Assembly (NCBI GenBank): GCA_021777035.1
Contig: JAIQZR010000202.1
Location: 1 to 48,790 of the forward strand
Length of the DNA: 48,790 nt
Direction: 5' to 3'
From: Candidatus Scalindua sp.
GTDB taxonomy: Bacteria > Planctomycetota > Brocadiia > Brocadiales > Scalinduaceae
The translations under genes and the position numbers were made by a program. A model generated the notes under the pieces. That model was not told the DNA's origin. It was given only the letters and a program-made list of their open reading frames with translations, and did no database searches. This document shows, one piece after another, positions 25,901-34,727 of this stretch (the first letter of the stretch is position 1; the number at the start of each line of letters is the position of its first letter).

Positions 25901-26754
25901 TCGTTCCCATGGTCAGGATTTATTCCTTTGTGCCCTCTCGTTTCACTTCTAAATTTTCTTTCATCCTTTTTGGTGCTTAATGTAGCGAAAAACAGGTTTT
26001 GCAAAATTGCCTGATAATAGGTTGACCCCTCTGGCGATAAATCTTTTAATCGATGGCTTATTGTTTCGTTATCAAATAAATCTTTCGGTATAAGTCCACG
26101 CTCGCGCATAAACCAGATAAATATCAGGCGCGTAATGAGACGGATAACAGCAATATTCCGTCCGTTTTCTATCTCTTCAGCATCTTTTGGGAATTGTGTT
26201 TCCCGGACAGCCCAATGATACCAATAGGAGACATTTTCATAAAATTCTTTAGTTACCTTTTCAACACTGAATGCATCCTTGATCTTCTCCAGAGATGAAA
26301 AATCGCCTTCGCCAATCCTTTGCAGGAAGGTTTTATTGGTAAATTCCTTACTGACAAAATAGGTAAACCGGCGGAAGTTGTTCCAATCCCTTTTTCTTCC
26401 GAGATAATTGACGTAAATTAAACTGTAACGGAAATTTCCTTTCTGGTCATAAAAGATAAAAATTCCAGCATCTGATTGCGTCTCTATTAATATCTTTTTG
26501 GCTTTATCATATTGCGCCTTTTTTCCGCTTCTTTCAGTAAGTGGCTGCGTTACTTCAAATGCGCAAATTAATAAGTGCTCGGCACCAGCGAGCTTAATTT
26601 CACCCAGTTTCAAGCCATTATTGAAATCCTCACTATCGTACTGAGTCAATTCTTCTTTTCTTGGAGCAAAGGCACGGTTTTTTTCGCGGAAAAAGCGTAT
26701 AAATTTTTCCGTGTCAAAGTCTTCAATTATATGTTTTAAGATTTCTTTACTCAT
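22936..26754 (-). CDS. Eco57I-like adenine methyltransferase (type IIG/PglX-like)
   Basis: A 1272-residue protein with an N6-adenine methyltransferase core. The SAM-binding motif is VDPAVGSGAFPMG (488-500) and the catalytic motif is IGNPPYVQI (793-801). A conserved GSFYTPREIVDYM block lies at 422-434. Residues about 45-130 form an N-terminal domain (GEIKLAGAEHLLICAFEVTQ ... GKKAQYDKAKK) common in long Eco57I/PglX-type proteins. A coiled region lies at about 640-770, and the C-terminal third resembles TaqI-like specificity domains. It overlaps the helicase gene before it and the ATPase gene after it by 4 nt each. Role: likely protects host DNA and sets sequence specificity. Confidence 0.88.
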   Translation of the reverse strand: MSKEILKHIIEDFDTEKFIRFFREKNRAFAPRKEELTQYDSEDFNNGLKLGEIKLAGAEHLLICAFEVTQPLTERSGKKAQYDKAKKILIETQSDAGIFIFYDQKGNFRYSLIYVNYLGRKRDWNNFRRFTYFVSKEFTNKTFLQRIGEGDFSSLEKIKDAFSVEKVTKEFYENVSYWYHWAVRETQFPKDAEEIENGRNIAVIRLITRLIFIWFMRERGLIPKDLFDNETISHRLKDLSPEGSTYYQAILQNLFFATLSTKKDERKFRSETRGHKGINPDHGNDNVFRYQTLFKNPDELKEYFGEIPFLNGGLFECLDDRKDGIYIDGFTAVKKNQPIIPNFLFFSGDQKADLNADYDTRNKSYTVKGILNILSSFNFTIDENSPDDQEVALDPELLGKVFENLLASFNPETSSTARKATGSFYTPREIVDYMVTQSLKEYFKTHLENAKELDKKLDELFATDNEDNPFVVQDTKNIVSLIDALRIVDPAVGSGAFPMGILNKLVFILSKLDPGNSLWKEAQITAVEQNVPDPVIKQDLINQIERKFSEKYSDYGRKLYLIQKCIYGVDIQQIAVEIAKLRFFISLLVDENIDKEKENWDIEPLPNLDFKIMQGNSLVEEYEGIKLFDEKLMTSIPYEQIQKQELMEGISKRGVEAIRKQESGKLTPDKKRELHLIMKRDKKSLKKIKRSQGTEKIQDQFNFGSDGKKKGVELKRLHNNYFASTQKREKDALKKRIEVLEWEFIEATLKEQNKESAIREIEISRKSNTKPFFLWKLYFSEVFQEKGGFDVVIGNPPYVQIQKFSGRKEQKDWENEEYKTYTKTGDIYCLFYEKGNMLLRDNGVLAFITSDKWMRANYGKATRKYFSQNTNPLKLIAFGNYKVFESATVNTNIFIFSKAKSKNITQACTIDNDFKANTEISEYFDKNAIVLDELSEDSWIISSKDEYAIKRRIEDIGTPLKDWDISICYGIKTGFNEAFIISGAKKDELIAADPKNAEIITPILRGMDIKRYNVKFADLWLINTHNGYYDVVSLDRVPPINIDDYPAIKGYLDYYWSKLEIRQDKGQTPYNLRNCAYLQEFDKTRIAWGNLALNSQFSLVGKGMYINAPSTMITPGNKYILSVLNSSVGDHYIRSRGVTRSGGFFEYKPMFVEELPIPQISSEAQKPFETLVDCILYAKDKGFESEASTFESVIDGMVYDLYFEKEMKKANCYITDRIREVVKPFKDDDTDDFKTEYIKTLYGFCNNDKTVYRGLIHRRNVNVVKIINGALK

Positions 26755-29700
26755 AATGTCCGGTTCTCAATTGCAATGATTATTTCTTTAACTAAATCTT
26801 TTTGCCTTTCTTTCTCTTTTTGTAAATAATCTACTCCTAGTTCACTTTTTATTGCAACTATTTCTAAGACCGATTTCTTCTGTTTGCCACCATCTTCTTC
26901 TAAATTGGCAATGCGGCGCATGGTATAATCAGATAGTGTACCATAGTCCAGAATGTCTTCTCGTAAAGTTCTTAAGAAATCCAAATGTGGTATTAATTCT
27001 TCCCACGGTTTTGAAATAAAGGTCTTGAGATTGTTCAATGCCTTCTGTTCTACACTTTGTTCACTAACAGGAACAGAGCGGGATTCCTTATGTTTTTTAA
27101 CTTTTCCATACGATACCCAGAATTGGTCACTCAGTACCTTTTTCTGCTCATCTATACTGCATATTATTCTGTCAAACACTTCTTCAAAAGTTGCTTGATA
27201 AACATGGTTATCTTTATCTTGCTTGATACCGTGAATGTAGAGCCTTCCTTTTTTAAAGAATACCAGAAGCTCATTTTCATCAAATTTCTTTGCTGTCTTT
27301 ATTCTGGATGGAAATCCTTTTAGTTCTTCAATTAACGCTGGATGTTTTTTTTTAATTTCCAAATACTTTTTCAGAGCTTTTGTGTAAAAACTCTCTTCTT
27401 CCAGCTTATCAGGATTTTGCTGAATTTTTTCAAACAATCCTGATGGAGATGGTTCTTCATCAATATCGAATATTTTTGCGTCTTCTCCCAGGGTGGAGTG
27501 GATCAAAAACATTTTGTTGGCAGCAATCTCACGTGATTTAACCAGTTCCGAGCCTTTTTCTGTCGGGAAGAAATTAACAATATGAAGCTCGTTAAATACT
27601 TTCTTACTTATGCGATTAATCCTGCCGACACGTTGGATGACTCTAACAGGATTCCAGGGAATATCATAATTGATTACCAATCCGGCACGATTTAAGTTGA
27701 ACCCCTCAGAAATCTTGTCAGTAGATAGCAAGATATCGTATTCGTTTTCCTGGTTTTCCAGCGAAGCATCAAAATTTTTGTAAATCTGTGAAATTTTGCT
27801 TGCAGATAGACCACCGGCCACAACCAACAGTTTTTTACCAAAGTGTTTTTCCAGTATAGGTTCGATATATTTTACAGTATCAAGGTACTCAGTAAAGATA
27901 ATGAGCTTTCTTTTGGGTTCTCCCTGCTTTGGTTTTTGTTTTAATACTTGTTTGATATTTGTAAGCAGACAATCTGTTTTAGGATCGTTCTTTACTAAAT
28001 CGAGGGTTGATAATTCCTTTAATATCTTATTAAAAAGGACTAAATCGGCCTTGATATGAGCAACAAAATCATTTTTATATTTGAATCGGTTAACATGGTA
28101 AATTTTGTGATTTTTGGGATAATCTCCATTTCTTATTTTTTCAGAATAATCCTCCAGATATGTTTCAATCTGTTCCAGATCATAATCGTAGATTTTTTCA
28201 AGGAGAGAACGGTCAAGGATATACTTATTGGTTTTATTAATAAATTCCAAGACAATCTCTGTAATCTTCTTGAAGTTTTTAATGCTTTGTTCAAAAGAGC
28301 CGAATGAGCTTTCGAATCTCCTTACAAGCAAGCGGCGCATAAAGTCGAATAAGTTACGCTGTTGGATAAACTGAAAATTTTCTGTTTCTGTCAATTTCTC
28401 ACTGGTAATTTTTTCACGCTCTATTTCGTATTCAAATGGCCTGTAAATGGCGCCATTAAATAAGCCCCCCTCATCTGGATCTCCAAAATAATTCTCAATA
28501 ATTTTGTTGTAATATTCTGATTGTGCTTTTGTTAGTTCAAAAAACCATTCTTTTGGATCAGCGATTTTTGACAATTGTTTAACTTCATTTTTATAATATG
28601 GATTATTTTGCAGATCAAGACGGTTTCGTCTGATAGTAACAGGCTCAATCACATCTCTAATCTGTTTTGCCAGATATTCTGAGCGTTGCCTTACTTTCTT
28701 TAAGTCAATACCATTTTCTCCGAAAAGACCTTCATAATAACTTTCCGCTTTGTTTCTTTTAACGTCATTCGGCGAATTCCAATATTTTTTAATATAACCA
28801 AGACGATGGAAAATCCCTTTAAAAGTTCTAAACTTATTTACCAGATTATTTTCCAGTGTAATGGATGATTTTTTAGGAGTGATAAACAGCTTTAATAAAG
28901 ATAAAATATCGTCCGGTCTATTGTTAAATGGTGTAGCGGTGAGTAATATGACTATTTTATCCCGGCAAATATTCTTTAGATATTCATAATCTTTTGTGTC
29001 CTGATTTCTAAAACGATGGGCTTCATCTATAATTACCACTTCAATATCTCTTGCTTTATGGATAAATTCAGCAGTATTTTCTAAATCACCAAGTGACCTC
29101 ACTTCCCAGTCATACAAGCGAAATTCCTCAGCATATTTTTTCCAACCTGAAGTTTTATTTTTATCACCTACAAGTCCGGGAGGGCATATAATTATGCCTC
29201 GTTTCCTTAATTCTAACGCGATGGAACAGGCAATTACGGTCTTACCTAACCCAACAACATCAGCAACAATAACGCCGTTGTTTTTCTCAATAATCGCAAG
29301 CGCTTGTTTTACTGCGTCTAACTGATATTGGTAAGTGGTATAACCATTCTCTTCTAAAGTTTTAATTAAAGACTGGCCAATATCTTTCTGCTCAAATGAA
29401 TCTAGATATATTTTCAAAATCAAGACAAATGCTTCAAATGGAGTAATGTCTCTAACAAGCGTCTCTTTTTCTATTATTTCTATCAGTTTACTTTTAACGA
29501 CATCGTCTTCAGATATTTTTACTGCGTCATCCCATAAAGTATCAAAATATTGTTCCGTATCATCGAAACCATAATCACTTATTTCTACATTAAACTCCTC
29601 CTGAGTAGTCATCCCTGGTTTCGTAAGATTGCTGCTTCCGGTAATAAATAAATTTTTCCGCCCTACTTGTTTTTCCTCCAGTTTGAAGATATATATTTTG

Positions 29701-30098
29701 GCGTGATTTGGATTGTATGTTTTTCGAATTAATAATTTGTCTTCGGTAATAAGTTTAACAAAATATCTTATTTGCTCATAAAATTCCTCAGTATCAAAGT
29801 TGTCTGAATTCAGAGTTTTTTTTACTGATTGTAAAAATTTGTAGCTTTTTTCTTCGTCCGATAGTTGATTATCTTGATCGGCAAACTCGATCAAACCCAG
29901 ATTAGTTTTGTCTACATTCAAACCTACTAAAACCTTAATATGTGTATTTGTATTTTCTTTCAGTCCTTTATATAGCTCTCTAATTCCGGAAAAATAGAAA
30001 AACCCGACTAAAAATTTCAACTCATCGCTTCTTTGAATTAATTCTATTAAACGTTTTTTTAAATTTTCAGCTCCGCTATTTGTAATAAAATTTGCCAT
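26751..30098 (-). CDS. PLD-nuclease/SNF2-type helicase fusion
   Basis: An 1115-residue protein when started at ATG 30098 (MANFITNSGAENLKK). An upstream extension of 73 codons is rich in odd residues and probably untranslated. N-terminal part: a phospholipase D-like domain with HAKIYIF (H at about 132) and GSSNLTKPG, fitting an HKD nuclease half-site. Then an SF2/SNF2-type helicase: Walker A ADVVGLGKTVIA (about 279-290), DEAH (about 358), LLTATPFNNRP, and QRVGRINRI in motif VI. It is first of three genes that overlap by 4 nt. With the methyltransferase and ATPase it forms a likely restriction-type defence operon. It lacks the DUF1998 partner of DISARM and the PglZ of BREX. Confidence 0.88.
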   Translation of the reverse strand: MANFITNSGAENLKKRLIELIQRSDELKFLVGFFYFSGIRELYKGLKENTNTHIKVLVGLNVDKTNLGLIEFADQDNQLSDEEKSYKFLQSVKKTLNSDNFDTEEFYEQIRYFVKLITEDKLLIRKTYNPNHAKIYIFKLEEKQVGRKNLFITGSSNLTKPGMTTQEEFNVEISDYGFDDTEQYFDTLWDDAVKISEDDVVKSKLIEIIEKETLVRDITPFEAFVLILKIYLDSFEQKDIGQSLIKTLEENGYTTYQYQLDAVKQALAIIEKNNGVIVADVVGLGKTVIACSIALELRKRGIIICPPGLVGDKNKTSGWKKYAEEFRLYDWEVRSLGDLENTAEFIHKARDIEVVIIDEAHRFRNQDTKDYEYLKNICRDKIVILLTATPFNNRPDDILSLLKLFITPKKSSITLENNLVNKFRTFKGIFHRLGYIKKYWNSPNDVKRNKAESYYEGLFGENGIDLKKVRQRSEYLAKQIRDVIEPVTIRRNRLDLQNNPYYKNEVKQLSKIADPKEWFFELTKAQSEYYNKIIENYFGDPDEGGLFNGAIYRPFEYEIEREKITSEKLTETENFQFIQQRNLFDFMRRLLVRRFESSFGSFEQSIKNFKKITEIVLEFINKTNKYILDRSLLEKIYDYDLEQIETYLEDYSEKIRNGDYPKNHKIYHVNRFKYKNDFVAHIKADLVLFNKILKELSTLDLVKNDPKTDCLLTNIKQVLKQKPKQGEPKRKLIIFTEYLDTVKYIEPILEKHFGKKLLVVAGGLSASKISQIYKNFDASLENQENEYDILLSTDKISEGFNLNRAGLVINYDIPWNPVRVIQRVGRINRISKKVFNELHIVNFFPTEKGSELVKSREIAANKMFLIHSTLGEDAKIFDIDEEPSPSGLFEKIQQNPDKLEEESFYTKALKKYLEIKKKHPALIEELKGFPSRIKTAKKFDENELLVFFKKGRLYIHGIKQDKDNHVYQATFEEVFDRIICSIDEQKKVLSDQFWVSYGKVKKHKESRSVPVSEQSVEQKALNNLKTFISKPWEELIPHLDFLRTLREDILDYGTLSDYTMRRIANLEEDGGKQKKSVLEIVAIKSELGVDYLQKEKERQKDLVKEIIIAIENRTL

Positions 30099-30447
30099 AT
30101 TGTTTTGGGTGTGTGGACAGTTACTACAATTGTAAATGTATACAGAAATCCTACTTCTTATTAAAACAAGTAAGACTATTTTTTTGAAGATATTTAAAAT
30201 GTGGTAAAAGTGATCTGCAACTACTTCTTGTTCAGGGTTATTATAAAAGAGTGAGTTTGCTTTGCAATATAAAAGATTATTCTCTGCAGAGACGCCGAGA
30301 GCACAAAAGAAGGACAAAAGGCGTTGGGAATAACGAGTTATGATTAAGGGATTTATTTCAGAATCTGGTGTTTACAATGACGTTAAAAACGATGAGATCA
30401 CGAAACAAGAATTATGATTGAGGGATTGAATCATTTGTCGTCTTGAA
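30099..30447. other. Non-coding stretch upstream of defence operon
   Basis: This 349-bp AT-rich gap lies between the HTH/Zn-ribbon gene and the helicase start. It should hold the promoter of the three-gene operon. No strong ribosome-binding site is seen at the helicase start. I see no other gene. Confidence 0.5.
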
Positions 30448-30729
30448 TCAGGTTTTCTGTTCGATATCGAACAGAGGCCCCTGTATCCACGTGCCGTGAC
30501 AGTGAGGACACTTACCGGGCTTGTGCAATTTGTCTTTGTTAAATGTAAAATCGCACTTACGGCAGTGTGCCGGCGTAACTACCAGGCGATAGTCGGCATG
30601 CTTAAGGCTCTTGATAAGATGCCTCAGGTCATCCTCTACATTTTCCTGTGATATCTCCAAATGCCTGGCGATCTCAACCAGATCCATGGAATTGTTCAGG
30701 AGCAGCTCAACCAGGTCTTTACGTAGCAT
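30448..30729 (-). CDS. HTH / zinc-ribbon predicted regulator
   Basis: A 93-residue protein: an N-terminal helix-turn-helix (about 1-45, RKDLVELLLNNSMDLVEIAR) and a C-terminal zinc ribbon with C56-x2-C59 and C74-x2-C77 (CRKCDF ... CPHCHG). This matches the COG3357 type of predicted transcriptional regulators. The target genes are unknown. It lies on the same strand ahead of the helicase operon but is separated by about 350 bp. Confidence 0.8.
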   Translation of the reverse strand: MLRKDLVELLLNNSMDLVEIARHLEISQENVEDDLRHLIKSLKHADYRLVVTPAHCRKCDFTFNKDKLHKPGKCPHCHGTWIQGPLFDIEQKT

Positions 30730-30769
30730 GAGACACTTTCCAAATTGAATTTTGATATGGATAGCTGTG

Positions 30770-30988
30770 CTATTTTGTGTAAGATCCGCGCGTACAATTT
30801 ATTACAGAACAAACAACTTGATTCTCACACGCTTCACGGTAGAAATTATCAATTTCAATAGCCAGCTTTACAGACGGTCTTTCAAGTGCTTTGAACAGAT
30901 TAGCCACGGACTCCGTGGCCTTCCTAATAGATTGGGCCAGTTTTGCTATTTCATCCGCTTTGCTCTTTTCAATCTCTTCTTCGTTCAT
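30770..30988 (-). CDS. Small acidic helical protein
   Basis: A 72-residue protein starting MNEEEIEKSKADEIAKLAQS. A very good GGAGGGG lies just upstream of ATG 30988, which decides the start over one 28 codons further up. The body is helical (SVANLFKALERPSVKLAIEI) and ends with two cysteines near VVCSVINC. No family is recognised. It follows the HisA-type gene after a terminator-like hairpin. Confidence 0.6.
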   Translation of the reverse strand: MNEEEIEKSKADEIAKLAQSIRKATESVANLFKALERPSVKLAIEIDNFYREACENQVVCSVINCTRGSYTK

Positions 30989-31060
30989 TTCCCCTCCGTT
31001 TTTGTGACGCAGTGACCGTCTGTCCGCCAGTCTGTCTGTTGGGTTGGGTGTCACCGCTTT

Positions 31061-31111
31061 AAAACGCATCATCGCGCCCGCCCGGTCAGACCGTTCGGAC
31101 TGGGATGATGC
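31061..31111 (-). terminator. Terminator-like hairpin after hisA
   Basis: On the minus strand GCATCATC and GATGATGC (outer arms, 31066-31111) enclose a second G/C-rich stem (CCCAGTCC with GGNCCGGG-type pairing). A short TTTT follows. It lies 18 bp after the HisA stop. Confidence 0.6.
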
Positions 31112-31129
31112 ACTCCATATTTATAATAT

Positions 31130-31888
31130 TCAATTCTGAAACCATTCGACAACACTACGATATGGGACAGTTCCTCCGAAAATATCCAATGCGCTACCAA
31201 TAGTCAGGTCGACACGATTACGACCAACCTCTTTTACAAGGCCAAGGTCTGAGAGGGCCTTGACACCTCCGGCGTAGGTCACAGGAATGGGGGAATTTTT
31301 GCCCAGAATTTCAATAAGTTCTGTCTGGATTCCTTCCATTTTCCCTTCAACATCTACCCCATGTACAAGAAACTCGTCACAGTGATCTGCAAGTTGATTG
31401 AGTATTTCAGGGCTGATAATCTCATTCGTAAACTTTTGCCATCTGTCGGTTACAATCCAGAAATCAGATCCTTTTTTCCTACAACTGAGATCCAGTACCA
31501 ATCGGTTTTTTCCAACGACTCCTTGGAGTAACTTAAGTTTTTCCATATCTATCCGACCATTGGAAAATACATATGAAGTGACAATTACATGGCTAGCGCC
31601 CGCATCAAGATAGGCAATTGCATTTTGTGGCGTTACCCCACCACCTATATGAAATCCACCGGGGAACGTATGAAGGGCAGAGAGAACAGCTGCCTCATTT
31701 CCCGATCCAAGTGAAATTACATGGCCACCCGGAAGATTGTCTTTCTTATACATTTTCGCAAAATTTTCGGGGGAGCAATCAGACTCGAAATTAGTCTTTA
31801 GCTTTTCTGAATCATTATCTGCAAGAGAACCTCCAACAATTTGCACGACACGTCCTTCACGCAAATCGATACACGGCCTGAATCTCAT
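31130..31888 (-). CDS. Eukaryotic-type HisA isomerase
   Basis: A 252-residue TIM-barrel enzyme for the fourth step of histidine synthesis, phosphoribosylformimino-AICAR-P isomerase. The sequence follows the fungal/plant His6 pattern, not bacterial HisA: CIDLREGRVVQIVGGSL near the start, GGHVISLG, HIGGGVTPQNAIAYLDAGAS, VIVTSYVF, RLVLDLSCRKKGSDFWIV, EFLVHGVDVEGKM, VTYAGGVK and VDLTIGSALDIFGG. The aspartates in CID and DVEG are the expected catalytic pair. AGAGGA precedes the ATG. No other his gene lies nearby. Whether the genome also has a bacterial hisA cannot be seen here. Confidence 0.88.
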   Translation of the reverse strand: MRFRPCIDLREGRVVQIVGGSLADNDSEKLKTNFESDCSPENFAKMYKKDNLPGGHVISLGSGNEAAVLSALHTFPGGFHIGGGVTPQNAIAYLDAGASHVIVTSYVFSNGRIDMEKLKLLQGVVGKNRLVLDLSCRKKGSDFWIVTDRWQKFTNEIISPEILNQLADHCDEFLVHGVDVEGKMEGIQTELIEILGKNSPIPVTYAGGVKALSDLGLVKEVGRNRVDLTIGSALDIFGGTVPYRSVVEWFQN

Positions 31889-31994
31889 ATGTATCTATTT
31901 CCTCTTATTCCTTTTTCCTGTTTTTTTGAAAACATGTGTAAGCTATTTGACCCCCGAAAATCCTGTCATTATTTCTAATTTTCACAATTACGGT

Positions 31995-32234
31995 TCATAT
32001 TTCTTTGATAATACTATGAAGATCGTCTTTAAGCCTTAGGCGTTTTTTCTTTAAGTCTCGTATATATTCGTCACTGGTAGGTTCCGCATCACTTTCAATT
32101 CGAAAAACATGTTTATCAACCTCCTCATATTCTTTCATTAATTTTGAGAAATGATTATTCTTCATTTTCAGAGCATGAATCTGCTCTTTATATTCAGGAA
32201 ATTCTTTGATTAAGGGATGATGTGTTAATGGCAT
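31995..32234 (-). CDS. DUF465 (YdcH-like) small protein
   Basis: A 79-residue helical hairpin protein matching DUF465: HPLIKEFPEYKEQIHALK, FSKLMKEYEEVDKHVFRIE, then SDEYIRDLKKKRLRLKDDL. A strong GGAGG precedes the ATG. Function in the cell is not established for the family. Confidence 0.85.
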   Translation of the reverse strand: MPLTHHPLIKEFPEYKEQIHALKMKNNHFSKLMKEYEEVDKHVFRIESDAEPTSDEYIRDLKKKRLRLKDDLHSIIKEI

Positions 32235-32505
32235 TTTAAAACCTCCGGATCTAAGATGTATGAGTCTATATAAAATAATAACCGGTACAACGCCTTACTA
32301 TACTAAACCGGAATTCGTTGACAACATTCTAAAACAAAATCATTCCTACACCAACTTGTTTTCTATTCTGCTTCATATAATAGCTCCTTTCTAGATTTTA
32401 CATAACCGGATGTAGATTTGTCAATTGCCGTTATTCTTAGACTAAATTCTTTTTCAGAATTAGAAATAGGTTGAAATAATCTTTCTCGAAACGTATAGTT
32501 TTGTA

Positions 32506-32964
32506 ATGAAGAAAAAAAGAGTACCTGATAAGTCTGATTTAGATACAATCAGAGATCAAATACTGGACTTTGCCTGTACCAAGCACGATTTCAAACCGGA
32601 AACAGATGAGTTCCTCCAAAATGGCAATTGGCGGGGAGCGTTTATTGTAAAATTCAAGGATAGCCCGGAAGAAGAACGGTTATATTGTGAAGCACCGTTA
32701 GGTGAGCATTTCATGCGATTTGAAATGGATATAGAGGTTAACGGAGAGATCTGGAAAAAAGAATATGAGAAAATTCTTCAGGAATCATCAGGCTACGATG
32801 TGGCCCTTAATCCAATCCCCGCTAAAGGAGAAGATGACAAAATACATTGCCGTCTCTATTCAAGAGCATGGGTTCCTAATTTCAGCCAGCGCATCTTTGG
32901 CCTGACATTGACCAATCTTTTGGATTGCAAAAAAGCTGTTTTGTCAACACTTTCAGGCAATTAA
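32506..32964 (+). CDS. Hypothetical 152-residue protein
   Basis: A soluble acidic protein with an alternating strand/helix pattern (WRGAFIVKFKDSPEEERLYCEAPL, HFMRFEMDIEVNG). No signal peptide or membrane segment is seen and I recognise no family. No ribosome-binding site is clear upstream of the ATG, so the start is uncertain. It stands alone between a minus-strand gene and the FKBP gene. Confidence 0.55.
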   Translation: MKKKRVPDKSDLDTIRDQILDFACTKHDFKPETDEFLQNGNWRGAFIVKFKDSPEEERLYCEAPLGEHFMRFEMDIEVNGEIWKKEYEKILQESSGYDVALNPIPAKGEDDKIHCRLYSRAWVPNFSQRIFGLTLTNLLDCKKAVLSTLSGN

Positions 32965-33147
32965 TTCCTCTTAAAAATAAAGTACCGGTTGTAAGATGGT
33001 AGACAGCATCATTTCTTTTGTCTTTTGCAATTATACCGGATAATATATGCCATAGTACTAATATTTTACCACTGGAACCACACACCTGTGTTTCGATATG
33101 CACCTTGACTCTTTCCGGTCTATTTTTTAAAGGAGAGGATAATTCTC

Positions 33148-33678
33148 ATGAATTTGTACAGACTCAAACAGTTGATAATTTTTGGATTTTTTTCATGTGT
33201 CGTCATAGGCTCGATGGCAGTCAAGGCGCAATCGCAGGAAGTCTCAGCAGGCAAACAGGTTTCCATTGAGTATACGCTCAAACTAGAAGATGGGTCTGTC
33301 GTCGATTCAAACGTAGGAGCGGAGCCGTTGATCTTTGTTCAAGGATCTCATAACATAATCCCCGGGCTGGAAAATGCACTAAATGGCATGATAATTGGGA
33401 ACAGTAAACAAGTAATCGTCAAACCGGAGGATGCTTATGGATCTATAAACAAGGATGCCGTTAGTGAAATCAAAAAGGAACAACTTCCACAAGACTCGCT
33501 TAAAGTCGGTATAGTACTTCAAGGCCGGAACCCTGATGGCCAGGTTGTTATCGCCAGGATAGTAGAAATTAAGAAAGATACCGTTTTGTTGGACTATAAC
33601 CATCCTCTGGCAGGTAAAACCCTTTATTTCGACGTAAAAATACTGGCAGTGCGGGATGCACCGAAACCGGCCAGTTAA
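33148..33678 (+). CDS. Exported FKBP-type peptidyl-prolyl isomerase
   Basis: A 176-residue protein with a signal peptide (basic start, hydrophobic core LIIFGFFSCVVIGSMAV, likely cut near KAQS). The SlyD-like FKBP domain follows: VSIEYTLKLEDGSVVDSN, IIPGLENALNGM, VKPEDAYG, then an insert-in-flap region and HPLAGKTLYFDVKIL. It should assist folding in the periplasm or on the cell surface. AAAGGAGAGG precedes the ATG. SlyD's metal-binding tail is absent. Confidence 0.88.
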   Translation: MNLYRLKQLIIFGFFSCVVIGSMAVKAQSQEVSAGKQVSIEYTLKLEDGSVVDSNVGAEPLIFVQGSHNIIPGLENALNGMIIGNSKQVIVKPEDAYGSINKDAVSEIKKEQLPQDSLKVGIVLQGRNPDGQVVIARIVEIKKDTVLLDYNHPLAGKTLYFDVKILAVRDAPKPAS

Positions 33679-33696
33679 TACCTGAAGCAAAAAGAG

Positions 33697-33739
33697 AAAA
33701 AGCATCTTTTAAGATTCAGTTCTTACCGGGTGCTTTTTT
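33697..33739. terminator. Terminator between convergent genes
   Basis: AAAAAGCA and TGCTTTTTT (33697-33739) pair around a loop of about 26 nt. It can end both the FKBP gene and the convergent hydrolase gene. The loop is long, so strength is uncertain. Confidence 0.55.
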
Positions 33740-33761
33740 ATACCAATTTTTTCTCAAACCC

Positions 33762-34727
33762 TTAACTATCTTTTAGGAATTCAATTGCGCGCTCTTCTGA
33801 CCAGTAACTCTTATCTTTTTTAAATTGTATAAAGCCGACATGGCCGCCTGATTTGGGGGCCTCTAAATAAACGTATTTGCTATTTGATGCCTCTTTAACG
33901 GGATAACAACTGTCCGCAATAAAAGGATCATTACGTGCATTTACGATTAATGTTGGAATTTTAATCTCCGGAATAAATTGATTGCTACTGCATTTATCCC
34001 AGTAATCTTCAGCATTTTTGAAGCCGTGAATCGGAGCTGTATACCGGTCATCATAATCCTGAAAATCCTTTATTAAATGATAACCATCATCATTTATCAG
34101 CTCTGGCATTAACTCCATTTTAGCCCTGATCTTTTGATGCAAAGTACTCAAAAACCGCTTCATATATATTTTATTTTTAAATTTTGCAAGCTCTTGAGTA
34201 CTTGCTTTCAAATCACAAGGGACAGAAAAGGCAACGGCCCTCTCTATTTTACTGTCAACCCGACTGCCTTTATTGCCGAGATAGAGAAGTGTCAAATTCC
34301 CCCCCATACTGAAGCCTATTAATACAATTTTCTTATAATACCCAGTCTTTACTGCATGTTCTATTACCGACTCTAAATCATCGATGGTACCGCTATTGTA
34401 AAAACGTAACTGGCGGTTTATCTCTCCGGAACAGGATCTATAATTCCATGCCAGAACATCCCAACCGTTTCGGTTAAGCATCTTCACCATTCCCACTACA
34501 TAATTACTATTCGAACTGCCCTCTAAACCATGAGAAATAATTGCCAACTTATTGCTCCATGTTCTCGACCAGTCAATATCGAGAAAATCATCGTCCGGTG
34601 TAAAAATACGTTCCCTTTCATAAAAACCGGTATCAAATTTCCTGAACAAAGTAGGATAGATTGATTGTATATGTCCATTCCGGAAAAATAATGGAGCACA
34701 ATAATTAGATTTGTTAATTAATGGCAT
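33762..34727 (-). CDS. YheT-type alpha/beta hydrolase
   Basis: A 321-residue hydrolase of the YheT/ABHD1-3 group. The catalytic serine is in GFSMGGNLTLLYLGN, the aspartate in VNARNDPFI, and the histidine in GGHVGFIQF. The oxyanion part is HGLEGSSNSNYV. The typical N-terminus APLFFRNGHIQSIYPTLFR supports starting at ATG 34727 over an upstream ATG at 34808. A run of seven G in GFSMGGN is intact. Substrate is likely a carboxyl ester, unproven. Confidence 0.85.
   Translation of the reverse strand: MPLINKSNYCAPLFFRNGHIQSIYPTLFRKFDTGFYERERIFTPDDDFLDIDWSRTWSNKLAIISHGLEGSSNSNYVVGMVKMLNRNGWDVLAWNYRSCSGEINRQLRFYNSGTIDDLESVIEHAVKTGYYKKIVLIGFSMGGNLTLLYLGNKGSRVDSKIERAVAFSVPCDLKASTQELAKFKNKIYMKRFLSTLHQKIRAKMELMPELINDDGYHLIKDFQDYDDRYTAPIHGFKNAEDYWDKCSSNQFIPEIKIPTLIVNARNDPFIADSCYPVKEASNSKYVYLEAPKSGGHVGFIQFKKDKSYWSEERAIEFLKDS

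Noticed and set aside
21566..30098. DISARM or BREX system
   Set aside because: No DUF1998 protein and no PglZ or BrxL is present, so the operon was not given either name.
30099..30317. 73-codon N-terminal extension of the helicase
   Set aside because: The residues are unlike the family, which begins near MANFITNSG, and there is no upstream start signal.
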